Source: Bacillota bacterium
GTDB lineage: Bacteria; Bacillota; Clostridia; Oscillospirales; Acutalibacteraceae
Reading direction: 5' to 3'
DNA length: 64,000 bases
Assembly (NCBI GenBank): GCA_023416955.1
Contig: JAEZGM010000029.1
Span: forward strand, 34,338-98,337
Below the pieces are notes generated by a model, which searched no databases, was not told the DNA's origin, and saw nothing but the letters and a program-made list of their open reading frames with translations. Positions 15,748 through 25,631 of this stretch are shown in pieces. Position 1 is the first letter of the stretch, and every line of letters starts with the position of its first letter. Made by a program: the position numbers and the translations under genes.

Positions 15748-18700
15748 TTATGCCTGTTCCTGCTGCATGCCCAGTTTGGATTCCAACTCCGTCAGGCGCA
15801 GTTCGAGTAATTTCGAAACGCCCTCGTCCTGCATGGTAACGCCGTACAGGACATCGGCTTCCTCCATGCTGCCGCGGCGGTGCGTAATCACGATAAACTG
15901 CGTGTTCTGGTTCATGCGGCGCAAATAGGAAGCAAAGCGGTCAACGTTGACGTCGTCGAGCGCGGCTTCAATTTCGTCCAGCACGCAGAACGGCGGCGGA
16001 TTCACCTTCATAATGGCGAAGTAAAGCGCAATGGCGACAAGCGCCTTTTCCCCGCCGGAAAGGGACTCCAGATGCGTTACGATTTTGCCCGGCGGCTGAA
16101 CGGAAATTTCGATTCCTGAGTTTAGAATATCATCCGGCGCGCTCAGTGTCAATTCCGCGGTGCCGCCGCCGAAAAGATCACGGAAGGTCTGTTTGAAATG
16201 CCCGCCGATTTCCTGGAAACGGGCGGCAAACAGTTCTTTCATCTGGGAAGTCAAATCGTTGATCAGCTTTTTCAGCTCATCGCGGCTCTTTTCCACATCG
16301 GCGACCTGCGTTGACATGAATTCGTAGCGCTCCGCAACCTCTTTATATTCCTCGACGGCAGCCAGATTAACCGAGCCCAGCGCCTTGATCTGGTTTTTCA
16401 GCTCATTCAGCCGTTTCTGTGCTTTCTGCGGATCTTCAATTTTGTCAACCGCTTCTTCCGCTTCACGGCGCGTCAATTCGTATTCTTCCCATAAGCGGCT
16501 GATAATTTCATCATATTCCTTTTGCAACCCCGCTTTTCGTTCTTCCAAACGCGCGAGGTCGTGCCCGACCGTTTCCTTCTCAGCAGATTTTTCCCGCTCC
16601 TTGGCGCGCAGCTCGGTGGAAAGGCGCTCGTATTCCATGCGCTTTGCGTGCAATGCTTCAATCTGTTCCTGGGAATGGGAAGCCTGATCGCGAAGAGCGG
16701 CGGCCTGTGCTTTACTATCATCAATCTTTACGGACAATTGCGTGCTTGCGGCTTCGAGCGCTTTAATCTCCGCGCTGCGGGCCTCGATCTGCCCCGCATG
16801 ATCCTGCTTTCTGCGTTCAATATCGGCAATGGCGGCGCGCAGGGATTCTATGTCCTTCTGCGCAGTCAGGCAGGCAATGCGGATTTCCTGAATCTGCTCT
16901 GTAATTTCGTCGCTTCGGCGATTCTGTTCGCTGCGGCTTCCGCTGACTTTATTCAGTTCGGCCTGCAGCGCGACAATCTGTTCCGTAATTTTTCGCGACT
17001 CTTCCACAGCGCTTTGCTGTACGCGTTTTTGTTCCGCCAAACGGGCGGAAGCGCTTTCCTGTTCTTTTTTCAGCGATTCCAAATCGCCACGCACAGTAGC
17101 GTAATCGGCGAGCGCGCGGCCGTGCTCCGCATTGATTTTATAGCGCTCTTCCTGAACGGAAGCCAGTTCGCCCTTTGCGGCGGTCAGCGCCGCCTCCACG
17201 GCGGCAGCTTCCTCTGTGACCGTTTTTAACGCGGCGGCAGCCTGTGCCGCCTGTTCGCCCAGTTCCTTCGCTTTTACCTTTAAGGCTTCTATTTCGGAGG
17301 CACGGCTGAGCAAGCCGGAATTTCTGGCAAGCGAACCGCCCGTCAGCGAACCGCCGGCGTTCACAACCTGACCGTCCAGCGTAACGACACGGAAGCGGTA
17401 GCTGTAGCGCCGGGCGATGGCAACGGCGCTATCCAAATCCTCCGCTACAGCGATGCGCCCCAGCAGGGAATTCAGAACGCCGCTGTACTTTGCTTCACAG
17501 GAGCAGAGCTGACCGGCAATGCCCACAAATCCCGGGCAGTCCTCCAACCCGTTTTCGTGAAGAAGGTTGCCTTTGATCGTTGTCAGCGGCAAAAAGGTGG
17601 CGCGGCCTGCGTCGCGCTGTTTCAGCAGCTGAATGGCGCGTTTCGCGTCCTGCTCGCTTTCCACCACGATATTCTGCATAGCAGCGCCCAGCGCGGTTTC
17701 AATGGCAACCGCGTACTGTGAAGGCACCTTGAACAGGCGTGATATCGGGCCGTCGATGCCGCCCAGCGCTCCGCGCCCGGCTTCCTTCATGACGACTTTT
17801 ACGCTCTGGGAAAACCCCTCCAGATTGCGCTCCAGCTCTTCCAGTAGGTGCGCGCGGCGGGCCTGCTCCTGTGCGTCCAGATTCAGCTTGTCGCAGTGCT
17901 GTTTTGCTTCCTCCATACGCTGGCGGCGGGAGGAAAGCCGCATTTCGTAGCCCTTTACCGTGTTGGTCAGCGTGTTGATATGCTCGTCGGTATCCGCCAA
18001 CATTTTGGCGTAATCCTCCGAAGCGGTATGAAGCTCTTCCCGCTGTGCCTGTTTCGCGGCAAGTGTTTCGTCCAGAGAAGTCAGACGGAGTCCAATTTCG
18101 GAAATGGTGGAAGCACTGGTCATCTCCGTCAGCTTCGCATTGGTTGCGTCCGTGCTCAGCGCGCTGATCTGACTTGTATAACGGTCGATCCCGGCGTCGG
18201 TTTCACTCATTCCCTGACGGATTTCCTCCAGCTTTTCGGTAAGCGCAGAGGACTGTGTATTCTGCTGTTCTATGTAATGGTTTTTATCTTCAATCTGATG
18301 CTGCTTGTCCTCAATTTCCCGATCCATATCCTGGCCGGAAGCGGCGCTTTGCTCCAGTTCGCGGCGCAGGCGCTCCATATTCTCTTTATTATGGAGAATA
18401 TCATTTTGAAGGACAAGGATTTCGCCGTCTTTCTTCGCGGCGCTTTCCTCCAACCCGGCGGCCTGCTGACGAATTTCATCCGCTTTTGCGGTGCATGCGT
18501 TGGACTGACTGAAATTCGATTCAATCTGTGCGTCAATATTGAGCAGTTCCTGCTCGGCGGCTTCATGCTGCCCGCGTGCAATCACGATTTTGCCGTCATA
18601 TTCACGCAGGGTGTGGCCGGACTGCTCCAGCGTATCCAGCCAAAGGCCGATTTCGAGCGCCCGCTTTTCCTGTGCGTATTCTAAATATTGCTGCGCTTTC

Positions 18701-19329
18701 TCGGACTGTTCCTTCAAGGGGCCGACGCGATCTTCCAGTTCGGAAACAATATCGCGCAGGCGAAGCAGGTTTTCCTCCGCCTGATTCAAACGGCGTTCCG
18801 ATTCCACTTTACGGTAGCGAAAACGGGAAATGCCCGCTGCCTCTTCAAAAATTTCACGGCGGTCTTCCGAGCGGGCGGCGACAATACTGTCGATTTTACC
18901 CTGCCCGATGATGGAATAACCGTCCCTGCCAAGGCCGGTATCCATAAACATTTCGTTGATGTCTTTCAGCCGCACCGCAATTTTATTGATGAGGTACTCG
19001 CTTTCACCCGAGCGGTAATATCGCCGCGTAACCGCCACACTGTCGTTGTCAAAAGGAAGGGTACGCTGCGCGTTGTCGATGTTCAGGGTAACCTCCGAAA
19101 ACCCCTGCGCCTTTCGGGTAGGGGTTCCGTTAAAAATGACGTCCTCCATTTTGGTGCAGCGCAGCGTCCGAACGGACTGCTCGCCAAGCACCCAGCGAAC
19201 GGCATCGCTGATATTGCTTTTTCCGCTCCCGTTCGGGCCGACAACGGCGGTAATCCCGCGGTCAAACGTCAGTGTTGTTTTATCGGGAAATGTTTTGAAG
19301 CCTTGAATTTCTAGCGATTTCAGCAGCAC
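15748..19329 (-). CDS. smc: Chromosome segregation protein SMC
   Basis: This 1193-residue condensin ATPase compacts and resolves the chromosome. The N-terminal half-head has Walker A GPNGSGKSNISDA (31-43). It is followed by a coiled coil, a hinge at about 520-640 (GALGGIDGPISRLFKV, GSLTGGS) and a second coiled coil. The C-terminal half-head carries signature LSGGEKALVAIAL (about 1088) and Walker B CVLDEIEAALDD (about 1121). Its start lies 4 bp after the stop of the upstream radical SAM gene. The ScpA and ScpB partners are not in the window. Confidence 0.98.
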   Translation of the reverse strand: MLLKSLEIQGFKTFPDKTTLTFDRGITAVVGPNGSGKSNISDAVRWVLGEQSVRTLRCTKMEDVIFNGTPTRKAQGFSEVTLNIDNAQRTLPFDNDSVAVTRRYYRSGESEYLINKIAVRLKDINEMFMDTGLGRDGYSIIGQGKIDSIVAARSEDRREIFEEAAGISRFRYRKVESERRLNQAEENLLRLRDIVSELEDRVGPLKEQSEKAQQYLEYAQEKRALEIGLWLDTLEQSGHTLREYDGKIVIARGQHEAAEQELLNIDAQIESNFSQSNACTAKADEIRQQAAGLEESAAKKDGEILVLQNDILHNKENMERLRRELEQSAASGQDMDREIEDKQHQIEDKNHYIEQQNTQSSALTEKLEEIRQGMSETDAGIDRYTSQISALSTDATNAKLTEMTSASTISEIGLRLTSLDETLAAKQAQREELHTASEDYAKMLADTDEHINTLTNTVKGYEMRLSSRRQRMEEAKQHCDKLNLDAQEQARRAHLLEELERNLEGFSQSVKVVMKEAGRGALGGIDGPISRLFKVPSQYAVAIETALGAAMQNIVVESEQDAKRAIQLLKQRDAGRATFLPLTTIKGNLLHENGLEDCPGFVGIAGQLCSCEAKYSGVLNSLLGRIAVAEDLDSAVAIARRYSYRFRVVTLDGQVVNAGGSLTGGSLARNSGLLSRASEIEALKVKAKELGEQAAQAAAALKTVTEEAAAVEAALTAAKGELASVQEERYKINAEHGRALADYATVRGDLESLKKEQESASARLAEQKRVQQSAVEESRKITEQIVALQAELNKVSGSRSEQNRRSDEITEQIQEIRIACLTAQKDIESLRAAIADIERRKQDHAGQIEARSAEIKALEAASTQLSVKIDDSKAQAAALRDQASHSQEQIEALHAKRMEYERLSTELRAKEREKSAEKETVGHDLARLEERKAGLQKEYDEIISRLWEEYELTRREAEEAVDKIEDPQKAQKRLNELKNQIKALGSVNLAAVEEYKEVAERYEFMSTQVADVEKSRDELKKLINDLTSQMKELFAARFQEIGGHFKQTFRDLFGGGTAELTLSAPDDILNSGIEISVQPPGKIVTHLESLSGGEKALVAIALYFAIMKVNPPPFCVLDEIEAALDDVNVDRFASYLRRMNQNTQFIVITHRRGSMEEADVLYGVTMQDEGVSKLLELRLTELESKLGMQQEQA

Positions 19330-19333
19330 ATTC

Positions 19334-20341
19334 TCACCCTATTTGCAGAATAATAAAGTCTTCGCGAGGAACGGAGGGGTCGGGTACCACTTTTGCTTCG
19401 TACCCCAATGTATGAAGTTCGGCCAGCCCGCTTTTTCGCTGTCCTATCACTGTGGAAATGTCCTCCGGGTGAATCTTAATCAGAATCTGCCCCTTCGGTA
19501 TTTGTTTGTTTACCAGCGAATCCGTAATTTTCCGAAGCATTCTTCGGCTTTCGCAAAGCTGGCGAAAAGCCGGGTGCCACGGGCCGGAAAGCATGTCCCG
19601 CTCCAATTCGGGCGAGCTGTGAAGCCCGAGCCGAATGACAGAAATCCCCTGTTCCTCGAAAAAGTCCAATAAATCGGCGCAAAGCCGTACTGTTTCTTCA
19701 AGGTCGAAAGTATCAAATTCACCGGAAAGATATTTTTCACCGAGTTCGGTGCCGCGCATAATGACAGTGGGGTAAATCCGTACTGTCTGCGGGTTCAGCG
19801 CGGCAATCTCCCTTGCGGTATCCATTGCGCCCTGCACGGTGTCGCCGTAAAGGCCGGTCATCATTTGTAACCCAAGTGAAAAGCCGTTTGATCTTATAAG
19901 CTCGCACGCAATTCTGACCTGCTCTGCGGTGTGCCCCCGGCTGTTCTTCCGAAGAACGGTGTCATTCATACTTTGCGCGCCGAGCTCGATGGAAGTCACG
20001 CCGTAGGATTTCAGAATATTTAAGATATTCTGATCGATTGCATCGGGACGGGTCGAAATACGAATGCCCGAAAATGTATGATCCTTTGCATACGGCGCGG
20101 CCGCTTCCAGAAGGGAAACCATATAATCATGCTCTATTGCGGTAAAGCTGCCGCCGAAAAAAGCGATTTCCGCGTTTTTTGTCTCTTCGCCCAGACTGGC
20201 GATTGCGGTCTGTGCCGCCCGGCGTACGTCCTCCGGCTTTGGCTGAACCGACTGACCGGTGATGCTGCGCTGGTTACAGAAGCTGCACCGGTGCGGGCAG
20301 CCGTTATGGGGTACGAAAATTGCTACATTTGCATGCTTCAA
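19334..20341 (-). CDS. Elp3-like radical SAM protein
   Basis: The 335-residue protein begins MKHANVAIFVPHNGCPHRCSF and has the radical SAM cluster motif CPHRCSFCNQ (CxxxCxxC, Cys15-Cys22). Other SAM-binding elements are IAFFGGSFTAIE, GIRISTRPDAID and VTSIELGAQSMNDTVL. These are patterns of the Elp3 radical SAM core, but the acetyltransferase domain of true Elp3 is missing. Clostridial genomes commonly carry this gene between rnc and smc; its function is unknown. It overlaps rnc by 4 bp and precedes smc by 4 bp, so it is clearly part of this operon. Confidence 0.85.
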   Translation of the reverse strand: MKHANVAIFVPHNGCPHRCSFCNQRSITGQSVQPKPEDVRRAAQTAIASLGEETKNAEIAFFGGSFTAIEHDYMVSLLEAAAPYAKDHTFSGIRISTRPDAIDQNILNILKSYGVTSIELGAQSMNDTVLRKNSRGHTAEQVRIACELIRSNGFSLGLQMMTGLYGDTVQGAMDTAREIAALNPQTVRIYPTVIMRGTELGEKYLSGEFDTFDLEETVRLCADLLDFFEEQGISVIRLGLHSSPELERDMLSGPWHPAFRQLCESRRMLRKITDSLVNKQIPKGQILIKIHPEDISTVIGQRKSGLAELHTLGYEAKVVPDPSVPREDFIILQIG

Positions 20342-21021
20342 TAACCCATCAGCTCCAATGCCTCACGCGCGGCCTGCTGCTCCGCTTCTTTTTTGCTGCG
20401 CCCGCCGCCTTTACCGATGACATTGCTGTTCAAATGCACTTCCACGGTAAAATGCTTATCGTGGTCGGGCCCATTTTCACCGGTCAGCACATACTCCAGA
20501 TGTTCTTCGGGGTTTTGCTGAATAATTTCCTGAAGCGCCGTTTTGTAGTCTTTAAAAGTCTTTGGCTTCGCCATTTTCAGCTGCGGTAGCACAAAGCGGA
20601 GAATAAACGCCCGCGCTTCCTCCATACCACCGTCCAGATAAATCGCGGCGGTGATGGACTCAAACGCGTCCGCCAAAATGGAAGACCGCGTGCGCCCGCC
20701 GGAATTTTGCTCTCCGTGGCTAAGCAGGAGGTATTTTCCTACGTCCATCTGCTTTGAAAAACCGCAACAGGCCTTTTCACAGACCAGCGCCGCGCGCTTT
20801 TTTGTCAGATCCCCTTCCGGAAGATTCGGAAATTTCTTGAAAAGATAATCGGCAACCACAACGCCCAGAATGGAATCGCCCAAAAATTCGAGGCGTTCGT
20901 TGCTGCCGCCGACACACTTGGATTCGTTGGCGTAGGATGAATGTGTCAGCGCATTTTTAAGATAATTCTGATTCTTAAAACGATACCCTATTTTTGCTTC
21001 CAATTCTTCCGTAAAAAACAC
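20338..21021 (-). CDS. rnc: Ribonuclease III
   Basis: This double-strand-specific endoribonuclease processes rRNA precursors and mRNAs. The 227-residue protein has the signature ERLEFLGDSILGVVVADYLF (about 43-62), containing the catalytic acidic residues. A second acidic patch is LADAFESITAAIYLD, and a C-terminal double-stranded-RNA-binding domain (about 155-227) ends KGGGRSKKEAEQQAAREAL. It lies 27 bp downstream of plsX with no acpP or fab genes between, unlike the common plsX-fab-acpP-rnc arrangement. It overlaps the radical SAM gene by 4 bp. Confidence 0.97.
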   Translation of the reverse strand: MFFTEELEAKIGYRFKNQNYLKNALTHSSYANESKCVGGSNERLEFLGDSILGVVVADYLFKKFPNLPEGDLTKKRAALVCEKACCGFSKQMDVGKYLLLSHGEQNSGGRTRSSILADAFESITAAIYLDGGMEEARAFILRFVLPQLKMAKPKTFKDYKTALQEIIQQNPEEHLEYVLTGENGPDHDKHFTVEVHLNSNVIGKGGGRSKKEAEQQAAREALELMGY

Positions 21022-21048
21022 GCTCCATCCAGTTAAATTTAAATTTGC

Positions 21049-22074
21049 TTATGCGTCTTCCGTTTGAGCGGACGGCGCCTGATCTTTATACTTTGCTATG
21101 GACTCCGCAATTTCATCGACAACATTGCCTTCCACATATGCTTTTGTTAGGCGGATCGCATTGTAAAATGTTTTCGCTTTTGCGCTGCCGTGCGCTTTAA
21201 ATACCGGTTTTGCACAGCCCATCAGCGGTGCGCCGCCGTATTCGTTATAATCCATTGTTTTTTTCAATGCGCCAATATCCTTGTAAACCATCGCCGCGGC
21301 CAGTTTATTCTTTGTGCTCTTTGTAAATATGTTTTTTACTTTTCCCATCAGCATTAAAGCCATACCCTCGTACAGCTTTAAAATTACGTTGCCCGTAAAG
21401 CCGTCCGCGACAATAACATCTCCCGCGTCATACGGAATATCCCGCGCTTCGATATTTCCGATGAAGTTCAGGCTTGTTTCTTTCAGCAGAGCAAATGCTT
21501 CGTGCTGCAGCTCGCCGCCCTTGTGATCCTCCACACCAATATTGGCAAGGGCAACGCGCGGACTTTGCATATTCATGACCTTCTGCATATAAATAGAGCC
21601 CATGATGCCGAACTGACGAAGCATTTCCGGCTTGCAGTCCACGTTGGCACCGCTGTCGATCAACATAAAGCAGCCCTTGTCCTTGGGCATAACGGGAGCA
21701 AACGCGATGCGCTTAATCCCTTTGATGCGCTTCAGGATCATGGTGGCACCGACCACCAGCGCTCCGCTGTTTCCCGCGGATATAAACGCGTCGCCCTCAC
21801 CGGCGGCGAGACGGCGAAGCCCTTCCGCCATGGTACTGCCGGATTTGGATTTCATAATCTCACCGGCATGGTCTTCCATTGTGATCACTTCGGGTGTATC
21901 GATGATTTCCATACGGCTCAGGGAAATATCATTTTCTTTCGCGACACGGCGTATTTCAGACTCACTGCCGATCAGCAGAATGTCAAGGTTAAGCTCTTCC
22001 ACCGCCTGTGCACTGCCTTTTAATACTTCCAGCGGTGCGTTATCGCCGCCGAAGGCATCTACGATGATTTTCAT
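21049..22074 (-). CDS. plsX: Phosphate acyltransferase PlsX
   Basis: PlsX converts acyl-ACP to acyl-phosphate at the start of phospholipid synthesis. The 341-residue protein starts MKIIVDAFGGDNAPLEVL, the standard N-terminus. It contains IMKSKSGSTMAEGLR, AFISAGNSGALVVGA, MLIDSGANVDCKPEMLRQFG and VADGFTGNVILKLYEG. I start at the ATG at 22074, with AGGGG 8 bases before it; a GTG 9 bases earlier abuts that site. It is preceded by trmFO (18 bp) and followed by rnc. Confidence 0.97.
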   Translation of the reverse strand: MKIIVDAFGGDNAPLEVLKGSAQAVEELNLDILLIGSESEIRRVAKENDISLSRMEIIDTPEVITMEDHAGEIMKSKSGSTMAEGLRRLAAGEGDAFISAGNSGALVVGATMILKRIKGIKRIAFAPVMPKDKGCFMLIDSGANVDCKPEMLRQFGIMGSIYMQKVMNMQSPRVALANIGVEDHKGGELQHEAFALLKETSLNFIGNIEARDIPYDAGDVIVADGFTGNVILKLYEGMALMLMGKVKNIFTKSTKNKLAAAMVYKDIGALKKTMDYNEYGGAPLMGCAKPVFKAHGSAKAKTFYNAIRLTKAYVEGNVVDEIAESIAKYKDQAPSAQTEDA

Positions 22075-22092
22075 ATTATACACCCCTATTTT

Positions 22093-23403
22093 TTATTTAT
22101 TTTCAGAAAGATATTGATTCAGTGATTGCAAAGCCCTTGCTGAGAAAGCGGCATACCGTTCCCGTTTGTCCCGAATATGCGGCTCCAGCGGCGGAATCAC
22201 CCCGAAATTAGCGCCCATAGGCTGAAAATCCGCTTCACCGCCCTGCGCCACATAATGGCTTAATGCGCCGATCATGGTATCGGCAGGCAAAGTCAGCGTA
22301 TTTTTTCCCTGTAAACGGCGAACCGCGTTCATTCCGGCCATGATGCCGGAGGAGGCCGACTCCATGTAGCCCTCCACGCCGGTAATCTGCCCGGCAAAGA
22401 ACAGATTCGGATTGGCACGCAGGCTGAAATCGGAATTTAAAATCTGCGGCGAGTTTAAAAATGTATTGCGGTGCATCACGCCGTAACGCGTAAAGTCCGC
22501 GTTTTCAAGGCCCGGTATCAGGCCGAACACCCGCTTTTGCTCCCCAAATTTTAAATTTGTTTGAAAGCCGACGAGATTGTACAGTGTTCCCGCGCTGTCC
22601 TCTCTGCGCAGCTGAACGACCGCCCAAGGGCGGTGCCCGGTACGGGGGTCGCGAAGGCCGACCGGCTTAAGCGGACCGAAACGCAGGGTATCCGCGCCGC
22701 GCTGCGCCATAACCTCCACCGGCATACAGCCCTCGTACACCTTTGGATCGGCAGCATCAAACTCGTGAACCGGTGCGCGCTCCGCGTGAAGCAGCGCGTC
22801 GTGAAAGGTTTCGTATTCCTCCCGGTTCATCGGGCAGTTCAGGTAGGCGCTGTCGCCGCCCTTGTCATAACGGGAGGCAGCGAATATTTTGTCCATATTC
22901 AGGCTTTCCGCTGTCACAATCGGTGCGGCGGCATCAAAAAACCGAAGAGAACCGCCGCAAAGGGATTCAATGCGGGAAGCGAGGGTATCGGCGGTCAGCG
23001 GCCCGGTTGCAATAACCGTAATGCCGTCTGCCGGCAGTTCCACTACTTCCTCGTGATGGATATAAATATTCTGATGATTCTTTATTTTTTGCGTAACAGC
23101 TTCGGAAAAGGCATTTCGGTCAACGGCAAGCGCACCGCCCGCCGGAACACGGCAGGACGCTGCGCACTGCGTCAGCAGGGAGCCGAGCTGCCGCATTTCC
23201 TCTTTCAGCAGGCCGGCGGCGCTGTCAGTTCGTTCCGCTTTGAGTGAGTTTGAGCAAATCAGCTCCGCAAAGTTTTCGCTGTGATGCGCGGGCGAAAAGC
23301 GGAGGGGTTTCATCTCGTACAAATCGACTTCCGCTCCGGCCTGCGCGATCTGCCATGCGGCTTCACAGCCGGCGAGCCCGGCACCGATTACTTTGATGCT
23401 CAT
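22093..23403 (-). CDS. trmFO: Methylenetetrahydrofolate-tRNA methyltransferase TrmFO
   Basis: TrmFO is the folate- and FAD-dependent enzyme that makes ribothymidine at position 54 of tRNA (T-loop). The 436-residue protein has the FAD-binding N-terminus VIGAGLAGCEAAWQIA (5-20), YEMKPLRFSPAHHSENFAEL and ICSNSLKAERTDSAAGLLKEEM. NLFFAGQITGVEGYMESASSG lies in the C-terminal part. It overlaps topA by 4 bp; the dprA-topA-trmFO order is conserved in Firmicutes, though here a terminator stands between dprA and topA. Confidence 0.97.
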   Translation of the reverse strand: MSIKVIGAGLAGCEAAWQIAQAGAEVDLYEMKPLRFSPAHHSENFAELICSNSLKAERTDSAAGLLKEEMRQLGSLLTQCAASCRVPAGGALAVDRNAFSEAVTQKIKNHQNIYIHHEEVVELPADGITVIATGPLTADTLASRIESLCGGSLRFFDAAAPIVTAESLNMDKIFAASRYDKGGDSAYLNCPMNREEYETFHDALLHAERAPVHEFDAADPKVYEGCMPVEVMAQRGADTLRFGPLKPVGLRDPRTGHRPWAVVQLRREDSAGTLYNLVGFQTNLKFGEQKRVFGLIPGLENADFTRYGVMHRNTFLNSPQILNSDFSLRANPNLFFAGQITGVEGYMESASSGIMAGMNAVRRLQGKNTLTLPADTMIGALSHYVAQGGEADFQPMGANFGVIPPLEPHIRDKRERYAAFSARALQSLNQYLSENK

Positions 23404-25484
23404 TCGTCCTCCATAACCTTTTCATAACCGCAGTCCTCGGTTACGCAGTAGTATTTCGGATGCTTGCCCTTCTTTTTCAGAAGCGTTTTTCCGCAGCGCG
23501 GGCATTTTTCCGTAGTCGGTTCGTCCCACGACATGAAGTTGCAGTTCGGGTAATTGGAGCAGCCGTAGAAAACGCGCCCCTTTTTGGACTTCTTGACAAT
23601 CACCTTGCCGCCGCATTTCGGGCATTCCGCGCCGGTTTCCTGCACAAGCTTTTTGATGTTCTTGCACTCCGGGTACCCCGGGCAGGCAATGAATTTGCCG
23701 TAGCGTCCGGTCTTAATGACCATTTTGCGCCCGCATTTTTCGCAGATAATATCGGTTTCGTCTTCCTTGAGCTGGATTTTCACACCCTGCATTTCCTCTT
23801 TGGCCTTTTTCAGCGTACTGTCAAAATCGCCGTAAAAGTCATGCAGCGTTTGAACCCACTCCACTTTACCGCTCTGCACTTCGTCCAGATCGTTTTCCAC
23901 CTGAGCGGTAAATTTGACATTCACGATTTTTGGGAAGCGCTCCTTCATCAGCTTGGTGGTTACTTCCCCCAGCTCCGTCGGCTTCAGTGCTTTTCCCTCG
24001 CGCACAACGTATTCGCGGCCGGTAATGGTGGAAATGGTTGCGGCATAGGTGGACGGACGCCCGATTCCGTTTTCCTCCAAGGCCTTAATCAGGGAAGCTT
24101 CCGTAAAGCGCGGGGGCGGTTGCGTAAAGTGCTGATTTCCGGCAATTTCTTTCAGCTTCAGCATCATGCCGTTTTCCAGCGCAGGCAGCGAACCTTCGTC
24201 CTCCTTGTCCTCGTCTTTTCCCTCTTCATATAAAACGGTAAAACCGTCAAAGGTTACGGTATAACCGGAGGCTTTAAAAATATAATTTCCGGCCTGAATA
24301 TCGGCCTGCGTCGTGCTTTGCAGACAATTTGACATCTGGCAGGCAATAAAGCGCTCCCAAATCAGCTTATAAAGCTTAAACTGGTCGGAGGTAAGATTCG
24401 CTTTCACCTTGTCGGGCGAAAGGCTGATTGTAGACGGACGAATCGCTTCGTGCCCGTCCTGCGCGCCCGCTCTGGTTTTAAAGTGGCGCGGGGTATCCGG
24501 CAGGTATTTTTTACCCCAGCGTTCTTCAATGTAAACACCGGCATCGTGAACCGCGTCTTCCGAAATACGGAGGGAATCGGTTCTCATGTAGGTAATCAGA
24601 CCGACAGCGCCCATTCCCTCAATTTCCACGCCCTCATAAAGCTCCTGCGCGGCCTTCATGGTGCGGCGCGCCTGGAACCCAAGCCGGCGCGAAGCCTCCT
24701 GCTGTAAAGTGGACGTAATGAACGGCGGCGCGGGCGATTTTCTGCGTGTACCTTTTTTCAGCTTTACAATCTGGTATTCCGCGTCCTGCAGTTCCGCCAG
24801 AATTGAGTCCGCCTGCTCCTTATTTTCGATTTTCATTTTTCCGTTGGTATCGCCGTAGAATGCGGCGGGGAACGCCTTGCGGCCGCCTTTCGGAATCAGT
24901 TTGGCATCGATGGACCAGAACTCTTCCGGTACAAAAGCGCGGATTTCCTCTTCGCGGTCAACGATGATACGAACCGCAACGGACTGAACGCGCCCTGCGG
25001 AAAGGCCGCGGCGTATCTTTTGGGAAAGGAACGGGCTGAGCTTATAGCCCACCAGCCGGTCAAGGATACGGCGGGCCTGCTGCGCGTTCACAAGGTCAAT
25101 ATCGATGGCGCGGGGGTGCTCCATTCCTGTTGAAACCCCGGTTTTGGTAATTTCATTGAAAGTAACCCGATTATGATCCTCAGTATTCAATCCCAGAATA
25201 TAGGCCAAATGCCACGAAATTGCTTCTCCCTCACGATCCGGGTCAGTCGCGAGGTAAACTGTATCGCTTTTTTCTGCTTTTTGCTTAAGTTCCTGAACGA
25301 GTTTTTCCTTTCCTTTTATAATTTCATATTTCGGTTGAAAGTCTTTTTTGACATCAACGCTTAAACGGGTTTCAGGCAAATCACGCACATGCCCCATGGA
25401 GGCAATGACATCGTAATCTGAACCCAAATATTTTTTAATGGTTTTGGCCTTTGCAGGTGATTCCACAATCACAAGCTTGGACAT
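23400..25484 (-). CDS. topA: DNA topoisomerase I
   Basis: This type IA topoisomerase relaxes negative supercoils. The 694-residue protein has a TOPRIM domain at the N-terminus (LVIVESPAKAKTIKKYLG, LATDPDREGEAISWHLA). The active-site Tyr lies in GLITYMRTDS (about residue 297). Three C-terminal C4 zinc ribbons begin CEKCGRKMVIK, CPKCGGKVIVK and CPRCGKTLLKK (about 585-690). GAGGTG precedes the ATG. A stem-loop terminator upstream at 25588-25629 separates it from dprA, so a promoter should lie at 25490-25570; a TATGAT sits there, but no convincing -35. Confidence 0.98.
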   Translation of the reverse strand: MSKLVIVESPAKAKTIKKYLGSDYDVIASMGHVRDLPETRLSVDVKKDFQPKYEIIKGKEKLVQELKQKAEKSDTVYLATDPDREGEAISWHLAYILGLNTEDHNRVTFNEITKTGVSTGMEHPRAIDIDLVNAQQARRILDRLVGYKLSPFLSQKIRRGLSAGRVQSVAVRIIVDREEEIRAFVPEEFWSIDAKLIPKGGRKAFPAAFYGDTNGKMKIENKEQADSILAELQDAEYQIVKLKKGTRRKSPAPPFITSTLQQEASRRLGFQARRTMKAAQELYEGVEIEGMGAVGLITYMRTDSLRISEDAVHDAGVYIEERWGKKYLPDTPRHFKTRAGAQDGHEAIRPSTISLSPDKVKANLTSDQFKLYKLIWERFIACQMSNCLQSTTQADIQAGNYIFKASGYTVTFDGFTVLYEEGKDEDKEDEGSLPALENGMMLKLKEIAGNQHFTQPPPRFTEASLIKALEENGIGRPSTYAATISTITGREYVVREGKALKPTELGEVTTKLMKERFPKIVNVKFTAQVENDLDEVQSGKVEWVQTLHDFYGDFDSTLKKAKEEMQGVKIQLKEDETDIICEKCGRKMVIKTGRYGKFIACPGYPECKNIKKLVQETGAECPKCGGKVIVKKSKKGRVFYGCSNYPNCNFMSWDEPTTEKCPRCGKTLLKKKGKHPKYYCVTEDCGYEKVMEDE

Positions 25485-25587
25485 AGCAACACCTCATTCC
25501 AACATCTTAAAAAAGAATATTCTATATCATACCATATATCGCAGCATACAACACATCTATTCATGATTTTCGGATAAAAAATTAAAG

Positions 25588-25629
25588 ATTGTTAAAACCC
25601 GCTGAAAAAAATCAGCAAGTTTTAACAAT
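25588..25629 (-). terminator. Terminator of the rlmB-like/dprA unit
   Basis: A long stem-loop (ATTGTTAAAAC..GCTGA against TCAGC..GTTTTAACAAT, with a 2-bp mismatch inside and an A/T loop) begins 2 bp after the dprA stop. On the minus strand it is followed by TTTAATTTTTTA. Confidence 0.8.
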
Positions 25630-25631
25630 TT

